Below, one piece after another: positions 57,097 through 64,000 of a DNA stretch of 64,000 nucleotides. The stretch's first letter is position 1; every line of letters begins with the position of its first letter. The stretch comes from Pseudoxanthomonas sp. F37 (GTDB lineage Bacteria > Pseudomonadota > Gammaproteobacteria > Xanthomonadales > Xanthomonadaceae), in NCBI RefSeq assembly GCF_022965755.1, contig NZ_CP095187.1, positions 1,054,001-1,118,000 on the forward strand. Reading direction: 5' to 3'. Under the pieces are notes generated by a model that had not been told where the DNA came from, did no database searches, and worked only from the letters and a program-made list of their open reading frames with translations. The translations under genes and the position numbers were made by a program.

Positions 57097-57312
57097 GGGG
57101 GGATTCGCGTGGGGGCCGGGCAGCTTACCAAGTCGCGCGGCGGCCGATGGCGGGCCGCACCACCGCCGCCCGCCCGCTGGCGGGCGAAGCTTCAGCTCGC
57201 CCATCCTCCGTCCGCACCCGCACCCGCACGGCAGGAGAACACGCCGCTTTCCGGGCATGGGGGACGGTTCGTTGCATGCGGTACGGTCCGGGCCGCATGC
57301 GGGGCCTTGGGC

Positions 57313-57346
57313 TAGAATCGACGGTTCACGCCCGAAGGGTTCGGGC
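57313..57346 (+). promoter_or_regulatory. Possible promoter -10 and leader hairpin of the lysC-lysA fusion
   Basis: TAGAAT at 57313-57318 is followed at 57330-57346 by a 7-bp perfect hairpin (GCCCGAA-GGG-TTCGGGC), 19 bases before the ATG at 57365. I see no leader peptide and nothing resembling a lysine riboswitch in the 268-bp gap. Confidence 0.35.
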
Positions 57347-57364
57347 ATCCTCACCCCACTCTCC

Positions 57365-59995
57365 ATGCCCTCTGCCACTCCCGCGTCCGATCGTTGGATC
57401 GTCCTCAAGTTCGGCGGCACCTCGGTGTCGCGCCGCCATCGCTGGAACACGATCGGCAAACTGGCGAAACAGCGGGCGGACGAACGGGGCGCGCGCGTGC
57501 TGGTGGTGGTGTCGGCGCTGTCCGGCGTCACCAACGAGCTGACCGCCATCGCCGACGGCGCGGCCGACAGCGCCGAGCGCGTGGCGAAACTGGAGCAGCG
57601 CCACCGCCAGTTCCTCGCCGAGCTGGAACTGGATGCCGACGCGGTGCTGGGCGATCGCCTGGCGGCGCTGCGCAACCTGCTGGCCGACCCCCGTGCCGCC
57701 GCCCGCACGCTCGACTGGCAGGCCGAGGTGCTGGCGCAGGGCGAACTGCTCTCCTCCACCCTCGGTGTGGCCTACCTGCGCGCGCAGGGGCTGGATTTCG
57801 GCTGGGTGGACGCCCGCCACTGGCTGCAGGCCAACTTCCTGCCCAACCAGAGCCCGTGGGCGCAACGGCTGTCGGTATCCTGCAATACGGCGCCGGACCA
57901 GGACTGGCGCCGCGCGTTCGCCGGCCAGCCGACGGCCATGCTGCTGACGCAGGGCTTCATTTCCCGGCATGCCGACGGCGGCACCGCCATCCTCGGCCGC
58001 GGCGGCTCGGACACCTCCGCCGCCTACTTCGGCGCACTGCTGGGTGCGCAGCGCGTGGAGATCTGGACCGACGTGCCGGGCATGTTCAGCGCCAATCCGC
58101 GCGAAGTGCCGGATGCGCGCCTGCTGACGCGGCTGGACTACTACGAGGCGCAGGAAATCGCGACCACCGGCGCGAAGGTGCTGCACCCGCGTTCCATCAA
58201 GCCCTGCCGCGATGCCGGCGTGCCCATGGCCATCCTCGATACCGAGCGCCCCGAACTGCCGGGCACCACGATCGACGGCAACGCGGTCACGGTGCCCGGG
58301 GTGAAGGCCGTCAGCCGCCGCAACGGCATCGTGCTGGTGTCGATGGAAGGCATCGGCATGTGGCAGCAGGTCGGCTTCCTGGCCGACGTGTTCGCGCGTT
58401 TCAAGAAGCATGGCCTGTCGGTGGACCTGATCGGCTCCTCGGAGACCAACGTCACCGTGTCGCTGGACCCCAGCGAGAACCTGGTCAGCACCGATGTGCT
58501 GGCCGCGCTGTCGGCCGACCTGGCCGAGATCTGCCGGGTGAAGGTGATCGCGCCGTGCACGGCGATCACCCTGGTCGGTCGCGGCATGCGTTCGCTGCTG
58601 CACAAGCTGTCCGACGTCTGGGCGATGTTCGGCCGCGAGCGCGTGCACCTGATCTCGCAGTCGTCCAACGACCTCAACCTGACCTTCGTGATCGACGAGG
58701 CCGATGCCGAGGGCATGCTGCCGTTGCTGCACGAGGCCCTGATCGACAGCGGTGCCATGCCGACCGACGAGGCCAGCGTGTTCGGTCCCAGTTGGCGCGA
58801 GATCAACGGGGCCGTGCGCCATCGCGGCGTGCGCTGGTGGAGCGCGCCCGCCGCGCGCCGGCAGCTGCTGTCGCTGGCGCGGGCCGGCACGCCGCGCTAC
58901 GCCTACAACCTGGACGTGGTGCGCGCCCGCGCCCGCGCGCTGGCGGGCATCGCGGCGGTCGACCGGCGCTTCTTCGCGATCAAGGCCAACTCGCACCCGG
59001 ACATCCTGCGGACGCTGGTGGAGGAGGGCTTCGGCCTGGAATGCGTCTCCCGCGGCGAGCTGGAGCGCGTCTTCGAAGTGGTGCCGGCGCTGCCGATGGA
59101 GCGCGTGCTGTTCACGCCCAGCTTCGCGCCGCGCGAGGAGTATGCCTTCGCCCTGGAGCGCGGCATCAACGTGACCCTCGACAATGTGGAAGCGCTGCAG
59201 CACTGGCCCGAGGTGTTCCGCGGGCGGCGCCTGTGGCTGCGGGTGGACCTGGGGCGCGGCGACGGCCACCACGACAAGGTGAAGACCGGCGGCAAGACAT
59301 CCAAGTTCGGCCTGCCGCTGGTGAAGCTCGAGGAGTTCCTGTCCGCTGCGCGTGCGCTGGACGCGCGCGTCGTCGGCCTGCATGCGCACCTGGGCAGCGG
59401 CGTGGAGAGCGCGCAGCACTGGAACCAGATCGCCGACGAACTGGGCGGGCTGGCGGACCAGATAGGCACCATCGAGACCATCGACATCGGGGGCGGCTTG
59501 CCCATCCCCTATGCGGAAACGGACGAACCCTTCGATCTGGCGGCCTGGGGCGAAGGCCTCGCGGCGATCAAGGCAGCGTATCCCGGCTATCAACTGGTGA
59601 TCGAGCCGGGTCGTTATCTGGTGGCCGAATGCGGGGTGCTGCTGGCGCAGGTCACCCAGGTGGTGGAGAAGCTGGGCATCCGCCGTGTGGGCAGCGATGC
59701 CGGCATGCACACGCTGATACGCCCCGCGCTGTACGACGCCTGGCACGATGTGGCCAACCTGTCGCGCCTGGACGACACGGAACAGGAACCGTTCGATGTG
59801 GTGGGTCCGATCTGCGAATCCAGCGACATCTTCGGCAAGCGCCGCAAGCTGCCTTCGGCGACGGCCGAGGGCGACGTGCTGCTGTTCTCCGACGCGGGCG
59901 CCTACGGCTACGTGATGGCCAGCCACTACAACCTGCGCGGCCTGCCGGCGGAAGACGTGATGGAAGGAGTGTCCGGCGATGTCGCCGCGGACTGA
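57365..59995 (+). CDS. lysA: Bifunctional aspartate kinase / diaminopimelate decarboxylase
   Basis: An 876-residue fusion of the first and last enzymes of lysine synthesis. The N-terminal aspartate kinase (about 1-460) has VLKFGGTSVS, the substrate region GFISRHADGGTAILGRGGSD, and ACT-type regulatory repeats (SMEGIGMWQQVGFLADVF, LIGSSETNVTVSL). The C-terminal PLP-dependent decarboxylase (about 500-876) has the lysine in FFAIKANSHPDIL (near residue 540), GLHAHLGSG, IDIGGGLPIPY and the CESSDIFG active-site cysteine. The first enzyme acts on aspartate and the last makes lysine, so one protein brackets the pathway and could be feedback-controlled through its ACT domains. This fusion is known in Xanthomonas relatives. 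It overlaps the next gene by 17 bp. Confidence 0.97.
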   Translation: MPSATPASDRWIVLKFGGTSVSRRHRWNTIGKLAKQRADERGARVLVVVSALSGVTNELTAIADGAADSAERVAKLEQRHRQFLAELELDADAVLGDRLAALRNLLADPRAAARTLDWQAEVLAQGELLSSTLGVAYLRAQGLDFGWVDARHWLQANFLPNQSPWAQRLSVSCNTAPDQDWRRAFAGQPTAMLLTQGFISRHADGGTAILGRGGSDTSAAYFGALLGAQRVEIWTDVPGMFSANPREVPDARLLTRLDYYEAQEIATTGAKVLHPRSIKPCRDAGVPMAILDTERPELPGTTIDGNAVTVPGVKAVSRRNGIVLVSMEGIGMWQQVGFLADVFARFKKHGLSVDLIGSSETNVTVSLDPSENLVSTDVLAALSADLAEICRVKVIAPCTAITLVGRGMRSLLHKLSDVWAMFGRERVHLISQSSNDLNLTFVIDEADAEGMLPLLHEALIDSGAMPTDEASVFGPSWREINGAVRHRGVRWWSAPAARRQLLSLARAGTPRYAYNLDVVRARARALAGIAAVDRRFFAIKANSHPDILRTLVEEGFGLECVSRGELERVFEVVPALPMERVLFTPSFAPREEYAFALERGINVTLDNVEALQHWPEVFRGRRLWLRVDLGRGDGHHDKVKTGGKTSKFGLPLVKLEEFLSAARALDARVVGLHAHLGSGVESAQHWNQIADELGGLADQIGTIETIDIGGGLPIPYAETDEPFDLAAWGEGLAAIKAAYPGYQLVIEPGRYLVAECGVLLAQVTQVVEKLGIRRVGSDAGMHTLIRPALYDAWHDVANLSRLDDTEQEPFDVVGPICESSDIFGKRRKLPSATAEGDVLLFSDAGAYGYVMASHYNLRGLPAEDVMEGVSGDVAAD

Positions 59996-60473
59996 ACTCA
60001 TCGTGTCCAGCCTGACGGCCGCCGCGGCACTGACCGTCGCGGTCGTGCTGCTCATGGATGCGGACCGGCGTACGCCCGGCATGGCGGAGCTGGCATCGGC
60101 ATTGCGCCTCATGCCGGCGGCGATGCTGGCGGCCGGGCCGGGCGCGTGGTTCGTCGCCCGCTGGCATGCGCGTGCCAGCGCCGCGGGACATCGGTGGAAG
60201 GCCGGCGGCATGACCCTGCGCGTGCTGCTGGTGGTTTTCCTGCTGTTTCCGTTCGCGATCGCCGCCTGGGCGGTGGCGGCCACCGGGATCGACCAGGTGG
60301 CGGCCAGCCGTCCGGCAGGATTCGCGCAGGCGCTGGCCTGGTTGCCGGTCATCGTCTTCTACGGTTCCCTCGCGGCCCTGCTGTTCGGCGCCGCGCCGCT
60401 GTTCGTTCTCGAATACTTCGCCTGCCGCCGCTACCTGCGCCGCCAGGCCGTTCCTTCCACGGATCACGCATGA
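59979..60473 (+). CDS. Four-helix membrane protein between lysC-lysA and murL (unrecognised)
   Basis: A 164-residue integral membrane protein with four hydrophobic stretches (LIVSSLTAAAALTVAVVLLM, LRLMPAAMLAAGPGAWFVA, LRVLLVVFLLFPFAIAAWAV, LAWLPVIVFYGSLAALLFGA) and short polar loops. It overlaps the fusion gene by 17 bp and murL by four bases (ATGA), so it is surely part of the operon. I recognise no family. Given its neighbours it may serve peptidoglycan precursor metabolism, but no residue points to a function. Confidence 0.75.
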   Translation: MSPRTELIVSSLTAAAALTVAVVLLMDADRRTPGMAELASALRLMPAAMLAAGPGAWFVARWHARASAAGHRWKAGGMTLRVLLVVFLLFPFAIAAWAVAATGIDQVAASRPAGFAQALAWLPVIVFYGSLAALLFGAAPLFVLEYFACRRYLRRQAVPSTDHA

Positions 60474-61825
60474 CGACTTTCGACAAATCCAGCATCCGCG
60501 CCTTCCGTTTCGTCCGCTGTTCCTTCGATGCGCAGAGCGGCATCGCGCGGCTGGTGTACGCCTTCGACGATGGCCCCGAACTGACCGAGACCGTGACGGT
60601 TCCGGGTGCGCCGTTCGTGCTGGATGCCGCGCGCGCGCAGGCCGTCGAACAGGCGGTGCGCCTGTTGCACCTGATCACCGGTGTGAGCTACTACAAGGCC
60701 GCCGTGCCCAACGAGATCCGCATCGAGGGCTATGCCATCGATGCCGCCACCGCGGTGCTGATGGAACAGGTATACGTCCACGGTCTGGGTGAATTCGCCT
60801 ACCGGAACGGCCTGAGCCTGCATGGCCGGGTACGCTTCCCGGTGGGTGCCCAGGCGCCGTCGGCTGCGCCGCCGGCGGGGCTGCGCGCGCACGCGCTGGT
60901 CGCCATCGGCGGCGGCAAGGACTCGCTGGTCAGCATCGAAGCGCTGCGGGGCGCGGGCACCGACCAGACCGTCACCTGGATCGGCGGCTCGCAGCTGATC
61001 GCCGCCTGCGCGGCCCGTACCGGGCTGCCGACGCTCAACATCGGCCGTGCGCTGGCGCCGGAACTGTTCGAGTACAACCGCCAGGGCGCCTGGAACGGCC
61101 ACATCCCGGTCACCGCCATCAACTCGGCCATCATGGTGCTGGCGGCGCTGCTGCACGGCGTGGACCAGGTGGTGTTTTCCAACGAGCGCTCGGCCAGCTA
61201 CGGCAGCATGATCCCGGGCACCGGCGAGGTGAACCACCAGTGGTCGAAGGGTTGGGCCTTCGAACAGGCGTTCGGCGAGTACGTGCAATCGCATGTGGCC
61301 GCGGACCTGCAGTACTACTCGCTGCTGCGGCCGTTGTCGGAACTGGCGGTGGCGCGGCAGTTCGCCCGCACCGACCATTACGACGCGCATTTCTCCAGCT
61401 GCAACCGCAACTTCCATCTGCTGGGCGAACGACCGACCAACCGCTGGTGCGGCGTGTGCCCGAAATGCCACTTCGTATTCCTGGCGCTGGCACCGTTCAT
61501 GCCCAAGCCGCGCCTGGTGGGCATCTTCGGCCGCAACCTGCTCGACGACGCCAACCAGACCGCCGGCTTCGACGCCTTGCTGGAATACCAGGACCACAAA
61601 CCGTTCGAATGCGTCGGCGAAGGCCAGGAATCGCGTGCGGCGATGGCGACGCTGGGCGAGCGGCCGGAATGGCGGGAGGATGTGATTGTCGCGCGCTTCA
61701 ATGGCGAGATCCGCCCGCAGCTGGCTGCGTCGGAGCTGGCCGTGGCGCCCTTGCTGGAAATCGGCGGCGAGCACCGCATTCCCGCCGCGCTGTGGGAGCG
61801 CCTGCGTGCGAATTTCGCAGCTTGA
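60470..61825 (+). CDS. murL: UDP-MurNAc-L-Ala-L-Glu epimerase MurL
   Basis: Makes the D-glutamate of peptidoglycan by epimerising the L-Glu of UDP-MurNAc-L-Ala-L-Glu, a route described from Xanthomonas oryzae and used where MurI is missing. The 451-residue product has the ATP-pyrophosphatase-like loop [34 protein letters not shown], the cysteine stretch CNRNFHLL and a zinc-like [14 protein letters not shown]. The downstream murD2 gene, overlapping by 20 bp, makes the identification strong. It overlaps the membrane gene upstream by four bases. Confidence 0.93.
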   Translation: MTTFDKSSIRAFRFVRCSFDAQSGIARLVYAFDDGPELTETVTVPGAPFVLDAARAQAVEQAVRLLHLITGVSYYKAAVPNEIRIEGYAIDAATAVLMEQVYVHGLGEFAYRNGLSLHGRVRFPVGAQAPSAAPPAGLRAHALVAIGGGKDSLVSIEALRGAGTDQTVTWIGGSQLIAACAARTGLPTLNIGRALAPELFEYNRQGAWNGHIPVTAINSAIMVLAALLHGVDQVVFSNERSASYGSMIPGTGEVNHQWSKGWAFEQAFGEYVQSHVAADLQYYSLLRPLSELAVARQFARTDHYDAHFSSCNRNFHLLGERPTNRWCGVCPKCHFVFLALAPFMPKPRLVGIFGRNLLDDANQTAGFDALLEYQDHKPFECVGEGQESRAAMATLGERPEWREDVIVARFNGEIRPQLAASELAVAPLLEIGGEHRIPAALWERLRANFAA

Positions 61826-63209
61826 GGGCCGGCGTGTCGCGCTGTGGGGCTGGGGGCGTGAAGGCCGCGCCGCCCATCATGCCGTGCGCGGGCGGCTGCC
61901 CTCGCTGCCGCTGACGCTGTTCTGCAACGAACAGGAAGCCGCGGACGCCGCGGCGCTGGGCGACCCGCTGCTATCGGTGGAGATCGAAGCGAGCGCCGAA
62001 CGCCTTTCCGCGTTCGAGATCGTCATCAAGTCGCCCGGGATCAGTCCGAATACGCCGGTGGCCGTTGCCGCGACCGCGGCAGGCACACGCTTCATCGGGG
62101 GCACCGGCCTGTGGTTCGGCGAACACGCGGGCGACGACGGCGTGGTCGCGCATACGTTCTGCGTCACCGGCACCAAGGGCAAGAGCACGACCACCTCGCT
62201 GCTGGCGCACCTGTTGCGCGCGGCGGGGAAGCGCACCGTCCTGGCGGGCAACATCGGCCTGCCGATGCTGGAGGTGCTGGATCCTCAGCCGGCATCCGAC
62301 GAATGGGCCATCGAGCTGTCCAGCTACCAGACCGGCGATGTCGCCGACAGCGGCGCACGCCCGGACGTGGCGATCGTGCTGAACCTGTTCCCCGAGCACC
62401 TGGACTGGCACGGCAGCGAGACGCGTTACATCGAGGACAAGCTGAAGCTGGTCACGGGCGCACACCCGCGCATCGCCGTGCTCAACGCGGCCGATCCGCG
62501 GCTGGCCGCGCTCGTCCTGCCGCACAGCGATGTGCGCTGGTTCAACCGTGCCGACGGCTGGCACCTGCGCGAGGACGATCTGTACCGGGGCGACGTGTTC
62601 GTCATGGATACCCGCCCGCTGCCACTGCCGGGACGCCACAACCGCAGCAACCTGTGCGCCGTGCTGACGGCGCTGGAGGCGCGCGGCATCGATGCGCTTC
62701 CGCTGGCTGCGCAGGCGCAGTCCTTCCGTCCGCTGCCCAACCGCCTGCAGACGATGGGGGTGCGCGACGGCATCACCTGGGTCAACGATTCCATCAGCAC
62801 CACGCCGCACGCCACGCTGGCCGCGCTGGAGTGTTTCGCCGGGCGCCGCATCGCGCTGCTGGTCGGCGGGCACGACCGGGGCGTGGACTGGTCCGATTTC
62901 GCCCATCGCATGCGCGGCGGGGCGCCGGCGGCCATCATCACGATGGGGGCCAACGGCCCGCGCATCCACGCGCTGCTCGCGCCCGTTGCGCGCGAGGCAG
63001 GGTTCGCGCTGGCCGCCACGGACACCCTGCCTGAGGCGGTTGCCGCCGCACGTGCGGCGCTGGATGGCGAAGGCGTCGTGCTGATGTCGCCCGGCGCGCC
63101 CAGCTTCGGCCAGTACAAGGACTACGTGGCGCGTGGACGCCACTTCGCGGCGCTGGCCGGATTCGATCCCGATGCGATCACGGCGATCCCGGGCCTGGGG
63201 ATCGCCTGA
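61806..63209 (+). CDS. murD2: UDP-N-acetylmuramoyl-L-alanine--L-glutamate ligase MurD2
   Basis: Mur ligase that adds L-Glu (instead of D-Glu) to UDP-MurNAc-L-Ala, supplying MurL. The 467-residue product (GTG start at 61806, reading into [20 protein letters not shown]) has the Mur ATP loop [13 protein letters not shown], the SSYQ segment [23 protein letters not shown] with the carbamylated-lysine region, and the C-terminal ligase part [17 protein letters not shown] and [12 protein letters not shown]. It follows murL, the diagnostic partner. Standard MurD would be in the dcw cluster, which is absent here. Confidence 0.93.
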   Translation: MRISQLEGRRVALWGWGREGRAAHHAVRGRLPSLPLTLFCNEQEAADAAALGDPLLSVEIEASAERLSAFEIVIKSPGISPNTPVAVAATAAGTRFIGGTGLWFGEHAGDDGVVAHTFCVTGTKGKSTTTSLLAHLLRAAGKRTVLAGNIGLPMLEVLDPQPASDEWAIELSSYQTGDVADSGARPDVAIVLNLFPEHLDWHGSETRYIEDKLKLVTGAHPRIAVLNAADPRLAALVLPHSDVRWFNRADGWHLREDDLYRGDVFVMDTRPLPLPGRHNRSNLCAVLTALEARGIDALPLAAQAQSFRPLPNRLQTMGVRDGITWVNDSISTTPHATLAALECFAGRRIALLVGGHDRGVDWSDFAHRMRGGAPAAIITMGANGPRIHALLAPVAREAGFALAATDTLPEAVAAARAALDGEGVVLMSPGAPSFGQYKDYVARGRHFAALAGFDPDAITAIPGLGIA

Positions 63210-63283
63210 CCGCCCGGCGGGCGGATCCGTTTTCGGCGCGGCGGCGTAGACTGGGTCCGTCACCTGCCCCCGAGGAGTCCGCC

Positions 63284-64000
63284 ATGCGCCACCGCCTGCT
63301 GCTGTCCGGCCTGTTGTCGCTTTTCTGGTCGCCCGTCCTGCTGGCGGCACCCGTCGCCAGACCGCTCGAATGGAAGCTGGGCGGCGATACCTTCTCCGGG
63401 TATCTGGTGTACGACGACAGCGTGACGCAGCCGCGCCCGGGGCTGGTGATGGTGCCCAACTGGAAGGGCGTGAACGAGTCGGCGATCGAGAAGGCGCGCC
63501 TGGTGGCCGGCGACGACTACGTGGTGCTGGTGGCCGACGTGTACGGCAAGGGTATCCGCCCCAGGACCGACGCCGAGGCCGGGCCGGTGGCCACGGCGAT
63601 GCGCGCGGATCGGCCGAAGTTGCGGGCGCGCGTGCAGAAGGCGGTCGAGGTGCTGAGGCAGCAACCCGGAGCGCTGGTCGACGCGAAGCGCATCGGTGCG
63701 TTCGGTTACTGCTTCGGCGGCAGCACGGTGCTGGAACTCGTGCGCGCGGGCGATCCCCTGGCCGGCGTGGTCAGCCTGCACGGCGGGCTTGCCACCGACC
63801 TGCCGGCGGCCGGTCCGGTGAAGGCGCCGGTGCTGGTGCTCAACGGCGGCGACGACACCTATGTGTCGGCCGCAGAGATCACCGCCTTCCAGGACGAGAT
63901 GCGCAAGGCCGGCGCCGACTGGCAGTTCGTCAGTTTCGGCGGTGCGGTGCACTGCTTCGCCGAATCCGATGCGCAGAATCCACCGGGTTGCGTCTACCAC
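63284..64000 (+). CDS. Dienelactone hydrolase family protein (5' part; runs off the window)
   Basis: The ATG at 63284 with a GAGGAGT ribosome-binding site opens a frame that is still open at the window end (239 codons). It has a signal peptide (LLLSGLLSLFWSPVLLAAP) and the dienelactone hydrolase fold: RPGLVMVPNWKGVNESAIEK, nucleophile Cys in FGYCFGGSTVLELV, the acid region LVLNGGDDTYV and the His in GGAVHCFAES. The export signal is unusual for enzymes of aromatic breakdown. The true end lies outside the window. A TAGACT hexamer at 63246 may be its -10. Confidence 0.85.
   Translation, partial: MRHRLLLSGLLSLFWSPVLLAAPVARPLEWKLGGDTFSGYLVYDDSVTQPRPGLVMVPNWKGVNESAIEKARLVAGDDYVVLVADVYGKGIRPRTDAEAGPVATAMRADRPKLRARVQKAVEVLRQQPGALVDAKRIGAFGYCFGGSTVLELVRAGDPLAGVVSLHGGLATDLPAAGPVKAPVLVLNGGDDTYVSAAEITAFQDEMRKAGADWQFVSFGGAVHCFAESDAQNPPGCVYH

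Noticed and set aside
57097-57364. Lysine riboswitch or attenuator ahead of the lysC-lysA fusion
   Set aside because: Only one short hairpin is present; no five-way junction pattern, no lysine-codon leader peptide and no T-run.
57326-60352. 1008-codon open frame on the minus strand opposite the lysC-lysA fusion
   Set aside because: It is antisense to a fully recognisable enzyme; its product is Gln/His/Arg/Val-rich with no domain, as expected of a GC-rich mirror frame.

Overview
The window is about 64 kb of GC-rich (roughly two-thirds G+C), densely coding chromosome from a gammaproteobacterium of the Xanthomonadaceae. The markers are a fused aspartate kinase/diaminopimelate decarboxylase, the MurL/MurD2 muropeptide route, a XanB-type bifunctional mannose enzyme, a SufR-type Rrf2 regulator heading the suf genes, an HU protein with a Lys/Ala-rich tail, and REP elements of the GTGGGAGCG...GTCGCGA type. 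A Pseudoxanthomonas- or Lysobacter-like source is my inference. I saw no rRNA, tRNA, CRISPR array, prophage or insertion sequence. No stretch longer than about 300 bases lacks a gene.

Layout. 1-4220 (minus): 5' part of rpoN, then lptB-lptA-lptC-kdsC-kdsD for LPS transport and Kdo synthesis. 4274-6272 (plus): ibaG/bolA, a 14-bp tandem repeat, murA and a small EF-hand membrane protein. 6321-10032 (minus): purM, a DUF2238 membrane gene, purN and two tandem DUF3108 genes. 10202-13181 (plus): DUF2066, a PerM-type permease and hda. 13194-15019 (minus): ECF sigma factor, membrane anti-sigma candidate and PDZ protein. 15068-16785 (minus): murU and amgK (peptidoglycan recycling), divergent from xanB and a winged-helix/TPR regulator. 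19842-24377: serine hydrolase, a broken glsB beside a REP element, M20 peptidase, ComEA-like protein and HutD.

24388-35875 is an iron-acquisition island on the minus strand. It has three Fur-box-like sites, two TonB-dependent receptors (each with a single-base frameshift), PiuC, two small membrane ORFs placed between a Fur box and a receptor gene, and a five-gene operon PepSY-DUF2271-DUF4198-ApbE-flavodoxin reductase. That operon looks like a NADPH-to-periplasm electron chain in which DUF2271 may carry covalent FMN. I read it as a ferric-siderophore reduction system, and it is the most interesting part of the window.

35906-42144 (minus) is the suf iron-sulfur cluster operon: sufR (with a palindromic operator), sufB, sufC, sufD, sufS, a GNAT gene and a Rieske ferredoxin. 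42314-57096 is mixed: small membrane protein, c-type cytochrome, SET-domain methyltransferase, DUF5916 outer-membrane protein, two DUF1439 proteins, Cdd1-like, DUF3861, M23 peptidase, DUF533, HU, an EF-G-like GTPase, OsmC, alpha/beta hydrolase, glycine-zipper protein, amidohydrolase, a REP pair and PhzF. 57365-64000 (plus): the lysC-lysA fusion, a membrane protein, murL and murD2 in an overlapping run, and the start of a dienelactone hydrolase. Envelope synthesis (Lpt, Kds, MurA, MurU/AmgK, MurL/MurD2, diaminopimelate) and iron handling (receptors, reductase, Suf) are the two main themes.
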